The position numbers were made by a program, and so were the translations under genes. DNA of 64,000 nucleotides from NCBI GenBank assembly GCA_949825025.1, contig OX463788.1, positions 24,880,069 through 24,944,068 of the forward strand, read 5' to 3'. This stretch comes from Siphlonurus alternatus. Lineage: Eukaryota; Arthropoda; Insecta; Ephemeroptera; Siphlonuridae. Numbering within the stretch: position 1 is the first letter of the stretch; each line of letters begins with the position of its first letter. The notes below the pieces were generated by a model. That model did not search any database, was not told the DNA's origin, and was given only the letters and a program-made list of their open reading frames with translations. Below are positions 55,849 through 64,000 of the stretch, one piece after another.

Positions 55849-57485
55849 TAGTTTATAATGATCATAATACTTGCATCACAAGAATTTTTTAAGCACCATC
55901 CAAAATTGTTGGAAACGGAAAAAATCCCAATTATAAGACTCATTTTAGTAATCAGAAATTTTGAATTTTCTGATTGGTCGAGAGCTTTTACGTTCTGATT
56001 TCGAAGCAATTCTGGTCAGGGCTTTTTAGATTATTAAATTCAAAGCCATTTTTTGTTATCTCGTTTGCATAGTAGTACACAATACGTATTTCTTTAAATT
56101 TTCAGTTAATCCTTCTGAAGCTTGAAATTTAATTTTTACTGGAGTTTTTTCTTTGCTATTGCTTTTGGTGAATAAAGATGCCTTATTAAACTTATTACAA
56201 AGCCTGTAACGAAAGAAAAAATAAATGTTCGCATTTATAATTATTACAAGCACAACAAAGGGGGGGGGGGAATCTTTTTCCAGTAAAAATTAAGTACCAT
56301 TGCAAATGTTGCATCAAATTATTTGGTTTCTCCACAAAAAGGAACCAGATTTATACAATTTCTGGTGATATCTGTACACCACCAATTGTGAAACTTTGCT
56401 ATGATCGTCAGTGATAAAATTAATGGGGTCATAAGCTTCAGCAGATTGAAAAGTTAATCACCTCTTTTCCCCCTAACCTGGAAGATCCAAAAAACCCAAC
56501 GTCTCATGAGAAAAACTTCCTAACCCAATAGTTGGGATACCATCACTGTTGCAACCTAAATGTTTGTACATAAATTTGTTACTTGAATTGTTAGTTCTAG
56601 ATTTAGCAATCTAGTCACAAGTCAAATTTTGTGTGAATTAATTAACTTAAAGGCTTGTGAAAGGAAATTGAAGCACACTGTTCAATTGCATAGCCAGGGG
56701 AAGGGTAGGGTTACTACTACTACCAATTCCCACCCCCCACCCTCTTCCCTGGAATAAGATGATGTTTAAGGTAAACTGTATAGACTGTAGGTGAGTCCAT
56801 TAAATTATTGTTGTTGCGTGTCTCACCAGCAGCCCTCTCCTTCATGAAAGTAATGAATAAAAAGCTCCATTCGCCCCCCTACTCCCCCCTTGTTTTCCCT
56901 GGCTACGCCTCAGACGTGTATTCATAAATGTTCTTTGTGATAAAAAGTGTTTGTTATTATTATTATATTAATTAATTTATAAAAAGGAAACAAGTACTCT
57001 ATATTTTAATCCACAGTGCAAGTGTAACAAAATTTGTGTTGAATTTAATTATAATAATCAGTGAATTTAATTTATTATTTATGTACTTTAATGTTATTTA
57101 AAATTTGTTGGTAACTTAAATGTAATATAAATATTTCTGTCTTCTGTTTTGCTTTCTGTTATATATTGCATCAATTTTTTTCAAATTATCATGCTGTTAC
57201 ACTAAGCAGCATTGACTAATAATATCTTAATTTTAATTTTCTTACATAACAGATAATAAAAATGGTTTATTGTTGCTTTTTTGAATCACAAATTCTGTTG
57301 TTATTAATTTATGGAATACATAATCTTAAATAAAAATAAAAATGTTGGTTACACTTGAAGTTTGTTTTTTATTATTATTAATATTATTGCTATTGTAATA
57401 CAGCATTATTAATTAAGGTTTTTCATGTATATGTATATAATTGAATATTATATAGTCTGTGCCACATTCTGTTTAATATAATTAC
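55849..57485. other. Unassigned spacer
   Basis: AT-rich with C/G runs (56260-56270, 56735-56745, 56877-56890). No gene with convincing coding signals; short minus-strand frames at 55698-56253 have no recognised domain beyond the hairpin arm. Upstream of arm 2 the minus strand continues an open frame to 56009 ('LITKMSLIIGIF..') that may be part of the same captured sequence. Confidence 0.45.
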
Positions 57486-57489
57486 TTAA

Positions 57490-57583
57490 GGGTAAGGTAA
57501 TGCCACCAATGTTAAAAAAAATCCCTCACACAAAAATTCTGAAAAAAATTCAAAATGTTCTCCTCTACACCCCCTATCAGTAG
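57490..57583. mobile_element. Left half of a TTAA MITE, split by the following foldback
   Basis: TTAA at 57486-57489, then GGGTAAGGTAATGCCACCAA and the family sequence up to CCCTATCAGTAG, where similarity stops. The missing right part is expected beyond the right edge of the window. Confidence 0.85.
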
Positions 57584-58382
57584 TAGTCCAGTAAAATTAA
57601 GTTTTGACCCGGAAAAAATTATTAAAGTTTTGAAACTTTCAGGGTCGATGTAGACTAATGTTCTAGATCACATACTCAAAATCCCCCAAAATCCCCTTGG
57701 GGCATTTCCGGTTACCCTTAAAAAATGGCGGCCAAAAAGCACCTTTTTAAAAAATTCGTAATTAAATCCCTAATTAAGCTAGGTTAAAAAAATTAGCAGA
57801 TAATTAAAGCCAAGAGTTGACATTAACAGGAAAATTAAAAACATTTTAAAATTTAGAAGTTAATTGGTGTTTAATCGGTGATTAAGTAAATTTTTATCAA
57901 CGCTCGCGGATAGATTGTAAAAAAAAGAATAGAAATAATTTTTTTATGAAAAAAAAGCTTCAAGTAAAAAACGTAGCCTGTGTTTTTTAGTTTCCGTAAC
58001 TGTCATTAACTTTAATTCACGTTTATATTTAACGGAGATTTGAGCGGATCAAGAAGAGCGCGCGTGGTCGCTCGGACGTTCAAACGACAATACAGCCGCC
58101 CGTTATGCATGCATTTCGGCTTGCGCGCTCTCTTGTCGCCGGCTTTACTTATGTCGTGCAAATATTATATGAAATATGGGGGTAGTAAAACCCAATTTAC
58201 CCCCTTCTCCACCCCAAAAAATGAACATCCCTTTACGAGGAATGCTATATTTTGAATTTTATTTATTTAAGAATAAAACAAATTAACAGTTTAAAAGCAA
58301 TTGCATCATGCATTAATGTTGAAATTTTATTATTTTTATTGCCTCATAATAATTTATTAAAATGCTTTTTGAAATGTAACAA

Positions 58383-58527
58383 TAGGTCGGTTCGTAAATG
58401 CAGAATCGATTCATGAATCAATAATGAAATTAGAAATTATTGGAGTTAACATTTTCTACAGAGGGAACATAATTATGGTTCCTCCTCTATATAATGTTTT
58501 TTTATTGTGTATTTACGAACAGACCTA
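58383..58527. mobile_element. Small TIR element TAGGTC
   Basis: Ends TAGGTCGGTTCGTAAATGCA and TGTATTTACGAACAGACCTA are inverted copies, about 145 bp in total. Possible TA target site if TA is counted as duplication. No coding sequence. Confidence 0.72.
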
Positions 58528-59055
58528 GAAAAAAAATTCTACGATAATAACATATAGGTGCCATGATAATGCATTTGATGTAATTAGATTTAATGAAAAA
58601 ATAAAATATCACAATAAAATATGGTTATTGAGAATCCAAAATGAAGAGTAACATTTCAATTTTAATTGCCAGGGAAAATTGTTCTTAAGGAATTTGTTAA
58701 TATATAAATATAAAGGGGTCAAAATTGTCAAGCTGATTATGCAGCAGATTTTTATTCTATAGAAGAAGTGTCATACACGATACACTCATAGTTCTTGACA
58801 ACTATATCAATCCAATTATACATTATATACGATTATATAAAGTGTTAAAATTAAAAAAAGAACTAAAAATGTGGTTATCATAATATGATAACATATTATG
58901 TCTCTGGTGGCAATGGGAATCGACTGTTAATATTAATATATACTGCACTTCACAGGAGGTGTTGTAGGTAGTGATAGTAGTGTACTCCCGGACACGGTGA
59001 ACATTAATTATACCTACTGATGGGGGGCAATGTCATGCAGCCTATGAAAAATTAT
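58528..59055. other. AT-rich loop sequence of the large foldback
   Basis: No gene or structured repeat recognised. Confidence 0.5.
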
Positions 59056-59058
59056 TAA

Positions 59059-59190
59059 AGCCTGTATTACACCATATAATTTTTCCTTGCAAGAAAATTT
59101 CAACTCCATACAAACAAATGGAGTTGAAGCTTTCTTGTAAGGAAAAATTGGATACAATAGTTAGAAAAATTGTATCGTGTAATACCGGCT
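59059..59190. mobile_element. 132-bp foldback MITE, TAA target site (copy A)
   Basis: TAA flanks both ends (59056-59058, 59191-59193). Inverted ends AGCCTGTATTACACCATA and inverse TATCGTGTAATACCGGCT. Central CCATACAAACAAATGG palindrome. Three-bp TWA duplications are typical of PIF/Harbinger MITEs. Copy B at 59502-59628 belongs to the same family. Confidence 0.88.
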
Positions 59191-59498
59191 TAAGCTAGAA
59201 CGATTTTGGGAAAGCAAACTAGGTGCTCTTCTTAACCCTTCCAAAATTGCAAATCGTCATCTCTTTCAGCTGCATCTCCAGCAAATAAGATTGTGGGTTA
59301 AATATCAAATATCATGCTGTCCCATAGGCCACATCTCAAACGATTACGGAATAAGTAACACTTTATTACTATACATTAACTGTTGAGAACCTGTGATAAC
59401 TTTTCCGAGAATTGTATGCAATATGTAAGCGTATCACTGTATGTAAAATAAAATTGACTTATCAAGTTAAATAAATAATATAATTTATTAAATGAATA
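59191..59498. other. Spacer between two MITE copies
   Basis: No gene or repeat recognised. Confidence 0.5.
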
Positions 59499-59501
59499 TT
59501 A

Positions 59502-59628
59502 AGCCTATATTACACGATACAATTTTTCCTTACAAGAAAATTTGAACTCCATTTGTTTATATGGAGATGAAATTTTCTTGCAAGGAAAAATTGTATGCAA
59601 AATTGTATGGTGTAATACATTGCAGGCT
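59502..59628. mobile_element. 127-bp foldback MITE, TTA target site (copy B)
   Basis: TTA flanks both ends (59499-59501, 59629-59631). Ends AGCCTATATTACACGATAC and inverse ending TACATTGCAGGCT. Shares TTTTTCCTTACAAGAAAATTT and CTCCATTTGTTTATATGGAG with copy A. Confidence 0.88.
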
Positions 59629-59631
59629 TTA

Positions 59632-60120
59632 AACTTTTAACTATACTCGCATTCAATTAAATTTAGAGTATAAAAATTGATAAATAAAATATTTGTTTTA
59701 CGTTAATAATTTACGTGATTAACTGATTATATAAGAGCCAAACACCTAATATTTAAATTAATTTTACAAGAAATGTACCATATTTATTATATGATATATT
59801 ATTATTATTATTATTGTACTATATATCCCCATTCATCATCAATCAAAATGTTATTTCACTAATAAATTATTTTACTATAAAATGGTATACATTATTTATA
59901 TAGTTGAGAACAATGTATGGAAATTAAATTTTCAAGACAATTTTATTAAATAATATACATATATTATGCATACGCATTTGACGCAAAATTCTCGTATGGT
60001 ACAATAATATAACATTTATTAATAATTATATTAATTATTCAAGTAAAAATTTCCGTTCTATAACAGCCCATGTGGCAAATGAAAAAGATTTAAAAGATTG
60101 ATGAGCAGTTCACTCATTAA
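59632..60120. other. AT-rich spacer
   Basis: No gene recognised; ATT-type low complexity at about 59790-59815. Confidence 0.5.
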
Positions 60121-60124
60121 AAAC

Positions 60125-60460
60125 TAAAAAGTTTACGTTTCGCGGAGTCTTCCAGAGCGGGGATTGCCCTGGCCATGCAATCTATCCCAGCCCTTGCCTA
60201 CGACTGAGGGAAACGTGGAAACCTCAACTAAAATAAGACGCTTTGTCAATGGACCGTAAGTACAATGGTAAAAGGTAAAAAGTAAAAAGCCATGCAGGGG
60301 AACCACATGGTGGGTGAAAATAAAACCGCAATGATTTACCCCGGTGAGAAACGTGACTTCTATTGAAAATGCAATGGTCACCAATCCAACTAGTAACCAC
60401 ACTCAGCGTTGCTTGACTTCGATGATCTGACGAGACCCGGTCAAACGCACTACGTCATAC
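60125..60460 (-). mobile_element. 5S rRNA-derived SINE (SINE3-like)
   Basis: The minus strand from about 60455 to 60375 reads as a 5S rRNA internal promoter region: GGGTCTCGTCAGATCATCGA, AGTCAAGCAACGCTGAGTG, GGTTACTAGTTGGATTGGTGACC, matching the known 5S order (CTCGTCCGATC, AAGCAACG, TTAGTACTTGGATGGGTGACC). An unrelated body of about 240 bp follows with GGGCTGGGATAGATTGCATGG and CCCCGCTCTGGAAGACTCCG. A minus-strand 89-residue frame through it is not a gene. It is in the loop of the large foldback. Confidence 0.85.
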
Positions 60461-61017
60461 CTTCCACAAAAATTATAAATTTAATGTTTACAAAATGCCA
60501 TAACATGGCATTCATTATCTATAATATAGATATCATAATCTTAATTCACATTATGAAGATTTCTGGGGTGGGGGGGAGGGGGTAAATTGGGTTTTACTAC
60601 CCCCATACTTCATATAATATTTGCACGACATAAGTAAAGCCGGCGACAGGAGAGCGCGCAAGCCTAAATGCATCATGCATAACGGGCGGCTGTATTGTCG
60701 TTTGAACGTCCGAGCGACTACGCGCGCTCTTCTTCATCCGCTCAAATCTCCGTTAAATATAAACGTGAATTAAAGTTAAGGGTAAGGTAACGCCACCAAT
60801 GTTAAAAAAAATCCCTCACACAAAAATTCTGAAAAAAATTTAAAATGTTCTCCTCTACACCCCCTATCAGTAGCTAAAATATCAGGTATACAAATTCGAT
60901 CTAGTTTTTGAGTTATGAATTTTTAAAGTTGACTACTTTAACATGGAGAAATGGAAATCCCATGTTAAATTAGTCAACTTTAAAAATTCATAACTCAAAA
61001 ACTAGATCGTATTTGTA

Positions 61018-63866
61018 CCCTGCTCAAAAATCTTGAGCATATCTTTGCAAGACCTTGACAAGATCTTGCCAAGTAAACACGAGAAGACCAAGAAAGAGGC
61101 GCAACAGGGTTGAGTGCTGGTCTGTAATATTATTATTGGATATTATCCTTCTAAAAATAATATTTTAGCCAAAAATGTGAAAAAAATTACAAAATAAGAT
61201 ATTTTTGGTTCAACAAGATCTTGAGCAAGATAATAATCTTATTCAAGACGTCATTTCTTACGCAAGATCACAATCTTAACAAGAAACTCACTTGCGCAAG
61301 AAAATATTCTTTGCAAGATAGAAAATCTTGCTCGTGTTTTCGAATTTATCTCAAGATTATTTCTTGAGCTAGAGTTGCCGTCTTGCGCACGATGGTAATC
61401 TTGTTCAAGAAGTCATTTTTTACGCAAGAACAACATCTTGGCAAGTAATTAACTTGCTCAAGAAAAAAATCTTAAACAAGTTATCATATTTTTCTCAAGA
61501 TTATTTCTTGGAGAAGTTACCGTTTTGTTTAAAATGACAATCTTGTTCAAGAAGTCATTTCGTACTCAAGATTTATATCTTGAGCAAGTAATAGACTTGA
61601 GCAAGAAAAAATCTTAAACAATTTTTCATATTTTTCTCAAGATTATTTCTTGGACAAGTTATCATCTTGCTTAAAATGACAATCTTGTTCAAGAAGTCAT
61701 TTCTTACGCAATATTTATATCTTGAGCAAGTAATAGACTTGAGCAAGTAAAAATCTTAGACAAGTTTTCATATTTTTCTCAAGATTATTTCTTGTAGAAG
61801 TTACCGTCTTGTTTAAAACGACAATCTTGTTCAAGAAGTCATTTCATAGTCAAGTTTCATATCTTGGGCAAGTAATAGACTTGAGCAAGAAAGAAATCTT
61901 ACAAACTTTTTCATATTTATCTCAAGATTATTTCTTGGGCAAGTTACCGTCTTGTTTAAAATGACAATCTTGTTCAAGAAGTCATTTCGTACTCAAGATT
62001 TACATCTTGAGCAAGTAATAGACTTGAGCAAGAAAAAATCTTACACAATTTTTCATATTTTTCTAAGTATTATTTCTTGGAGAAGTTATCATCTTGATTA
62101 AAATGACAATCTTGTTCAAGAAATCTTTTCTTACGCAAGATTTAATCTTGAGCAAGAAAAAATCTTCAACATGTTTTCATATTTATCTCAATATTATTTC
62201 TTGGACAAGTTACCATCATGTTTAAAATGACAATCTTGTTCAAAAAGTTTTTTCTTCCCCAAGATTTTTTATCTTGAGCATTGCAAGTAATAGACTTGAG
62301 CAAGAAGAAATCTTGCGCGCGTTTTCATTGCGCAAGTGGACTGCGCAAGTGGACGATGTGAAACAAATGCAATGCGCATGACCGTTTTTTTTATAACAGT
62401 TAAGATGGACGGTTGGTGAAAATTGAAGCTGGTGAAGAAACATTAAGATTTTGTGTGTTTTTGTGCTAATTAGTAGTTATTACACAGTTCCAGGTAAGCT
62501 TTAACTTATGTATAGTTGTTTTTGTTTAATATATTGTTAAGCTCACACAAAATTGTCTGTTTTTTTAATGACATTTCGATGGCTTGACCTGCTTCCTGCT
62601 TGCTGAGCGGCTTGCAAACATGGCCGGGATGTGATGGATTCTGATCAAGGATTCGACAACCATACCAGTTCGACAAAACTTGGCTGTTGTGTGCATAAAT
62701 CAATGGCATAGCAGTATTTGGTTTGTATAAAGTTGATAAAGGTATGTATACTAGTACTGCAATGTATGCATACTGTGTATGCATATTATATAATATGCAT
62801 GCATTTAAGTTAATGCAATAAATTGTGGTTGTATATGTATTAAATTAACATCGTTGTACAGTAGTGAAGTGTTTAAATTTGTTTTACAGTACAAAAATTG
62901 TTAATCATGCATTTAAATATATACTGTATATAATATGCATCCCTGCTCAAAATTCTTGAGCAAGATCTTGGGTAAGATTTGCACAATACCTTTTGCAATT
63001 GTCTTGAGCAAGATCTTGCATGTCTAATTTTATCGAATATCCTTTAAATATGTCTTTGATCCCCAGGTTCCGCAGGCCTAGCCGTTGCGTACGTGCATGG
63101 ATAGAGTGAGAGGATTCATTGTGCGCTGAGCGGAGAGATGAAGCAGGATGATGAATATCCACAGAAAGGAAACCAGCAAGACAACTGCCGAACTTATAAC
63201 GAAAACTATTATGTACTATGCATACCAGAAAAAAACTAATTAAACTCTTTATTTTTTTTCAGATGATGGATAAATGTATGTGACGACTGTGAGGTTTCTA
63301 CTAGGTACCACATCTTGCAACCAAATCTTGAAAATCTTGTCAAGATCTTGCATTTACTTACACAAATTTTTTCAAGTACAAATCAGTTGCAAGTCTTGTG
63401 AAAGATCTTGAGCCCCAATAATGTTACCAGGATCTTGCACAAGAAAATATCTTGCCAAGATCTTGCACAAGATCTTGCCAAGATCTTACCAAGATCTTGC
63501 CAAGATCTTGCGCAAGATCTTGCTAAGATCTTGGCAAGATCTTGATAAGATTATTTGGGCTCAAGATCTTGGGCAAAATTTGCGCAAGTCTTGAAGAAGT
63601 TTTGACCAAGATCTTGTGCAAGTCTTGGACAAGTTTTGAGTTTTGACCAAGATCTTGAGCAATAATCTTACCAAGATCTTCCACAAGAAAATATCTTGCC
63701 AAGATCTTGCACAAGATCTTGTCAAGATCTTGCCAAGATCTTGCCAAGATCTTGCGCAAGATCTTGCCAAGATCTTGCCAAGATCTTGGCAAGATTATTG
63801 CTCAAGATCTTGGTCAAAACTTGTTCAAGACTTGTACAAGATCTTGTTCAAGAATTTTCAGCAGGG
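61018..63866. mobile_element. Element built of CAAGATCTTG-type palindrome arrays, TA target site
   Basis: TA duplicates at 61016-61017 and 63867-63868. Ends CCCTGCTCAAAAATCTTGAG and inverse TTCAAGAATTTTCAGCAGGG. Left block (61018-62340) has about nine units of roughly 110-115 bp containing GACAATCTTGTTCAAGAAGT, TTACGCAAGA, ATCTTGAGCAAGTAATAGAC and TTTCTCAAGATTATTTCTTG. Right block (62941-63866) is dominated by tandem CCAAGATCTTG units. Unique middle 62341-62940. The left terminus CCCTGCTCAAAATTCTTGAG recurs at 62941, hinting at a second, nested or duplicated end. Frames in the arrays are artefacts. Confidence 0.85.
62341..62940. other. Unique middle of the CAAGATCTTG element
   Basis: Contains TGCGCAATGCGCATG-type patches near 62335-62380, a possible splice donor CCAGGTAAGC at 62490, and TATGCATAC-type motifs (62755-62800). 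An acceptor-like TTTTTTTTCAG lies at 63251-63262 in the right block. A small spliced gene is imaginable but no coding exon could be shown. Minus-strand frames at 62240-62784 have no recognised domain. Confidence 0.35.
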
Positions 63867-64000
63867 TATACCTGATATTTTAGGTACTGATAGGGGGTGT
63901 AGAGGAGAACATTTTAAATTTTTTTCAGAATTTTTGTGTGAGGGATTTTTTTTAACATTGGTGGCGTTACCTTACCCTTAATGACAGTTACGGAAACTAA

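Larger units (their letters stand above)
60780..63977. mobile_element. TTAA MITE inserted in the foldback's right arm, itself split by another element
   Basis: TTAA at 60776-60779 and 63978-63981; the foldback's left arm gives the empty site (GTCATTAACTTTAATTC, inverse). Left part 60780-61017 and right part 63867-63977 join to a normal family member once the nested element at 61018-63866 is removed (TTTG-TA-TACCTG). This gives a clear order of insertion: foldback, then MITE, then palindrome element. Confidence 0.92.
57584..64000. mobile_element. Large foldback element, right end outside the window
   Basis: The left arm includes 57985-58216 and the right arm 60564-60775 plus 63982-64000. Shared: TTAGTTTCCGTAACTGTCA (57987 on; inverse at the very window end), GAGCGGATCAAGAAGAGCGC-type, CGTTCAAACGACAATACAGC, TTTACTTATGTCGTGCAAAT and GGGGGTAGTAAAACCCAATT. 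The right arm is interrupted by the TTAA MITE at 60780-63977. The loop (58217-60563) holds three small MITEs and a 5S-derived SINE. The unmatched 57584-57984 is expected in inverse form past 64000. A patch TAAAAAATGGCGGCC sits at 57720. Confidence 0.82.

Noticed and set aside
60133..60402. 89-residue minus-strand frame that looks membrane-like
   Set aside because: Lies over the 5S-derived SINE; the nucleotide match to 5S rRNA explains the sequence better.
63523..63981. Overlapping Asp-Leu-Ala-Lys-Ile repeat proteins on both strands
   Set aside because: Direct consequence of tandem CAAGATCTTG palindromes, which are open on both strands.

Overview
The window is AT-rich metazoan genomic DNA from an invertebrate-like, intron-rich genome. 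The animal assignment rests on two protein genes. On the minus strand at the left are the first two coding exons of a HOOK-family microtubule-tethering protein, which runs off the left edge. On the plus strand is a complete four-exon RNF170-type E3 ubiquitin ligase (coding exons 27546-27732, 40503-40607, 41410-41621, 51120-51416; 266 residues, all exon phases agree). I cannot name the species; a sponge, cnidarian or other early-branching animal would fit, but this is a guess.

Almost everything else is transposable elements, and palindromes dominate. I found about twenty terminal-inverted-repeat or foldback elements, many with target-site duplications (TSDs) that can be read directly. They include hAT-type elements with 8-bp TSDs, a family with TTAA TSDs (piggyBac-like), families with TA TSDs (Tc1/mariner-like), and small elements with 3-bp TSDs (PIF/Harbinger-like). 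There are also four LINE copies (three on the minus strand, one large plus-strand copy with PHD-like zinc fingers, endonuclease and reverse transcriptase), a non-autonomous LTR retrotransposon, a tRNA-derived SINE and a 5S rRNA-derived SINE.

Layout. 0-8 kb: a giant (GTTG)n tract grown from a SINE tail, then HOOK 5' exons with TE-filled introns and a CpG-containing promoter-like zone near 7.5-7.9 kb. 8-11 kb: a TA element and a minus-strand LINE. 11.3-23.4 kb: a 12-kb nested palindrome. It contains a foldback element built from inverted satellite arrays, arrays of an AGTAGTC-type motif, and an inner TIR element that carries exon-like sequence and a 2.6-kb minisatellite of YY1-like motifs. 23.5-27.1 kb: a 3.1-kb foldback with a LINE nested in one arm. 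27.5-51.4 kb: RNF170, whose introns 1 and 3 (12.8 and 9.5 kb) are swollen by insertions, including a 7.5-kb hAT element that encloses a foldback, which encloses a second foldback with tRNA-Gly-like arms plus a LINE. 52-64 kb: MITEs, an inverted-repeat locus whose arms look protein-coding, and a foldback longer than 6.4 kb that is cut by the window edge and hosts a TTAA MITE. That MITE in turn hosts an element made of repeated CAAGATCTTG palindromes.

The strongest candidates for something undescribed are the hairpin locus at 55.3-55.85 kb (possible hairpin-RNA source), the CAAGATCTTG palindrome element at 61.0-63.9 kb, the satellite foldback at 11.4-15.6 kb, the YY1-like minisatellite inside a gene-carrying transposon at 16.3-21.4 kb, and the foldback whose two arms each hold a tRNA-Gly(UCC)-like promoter unit.
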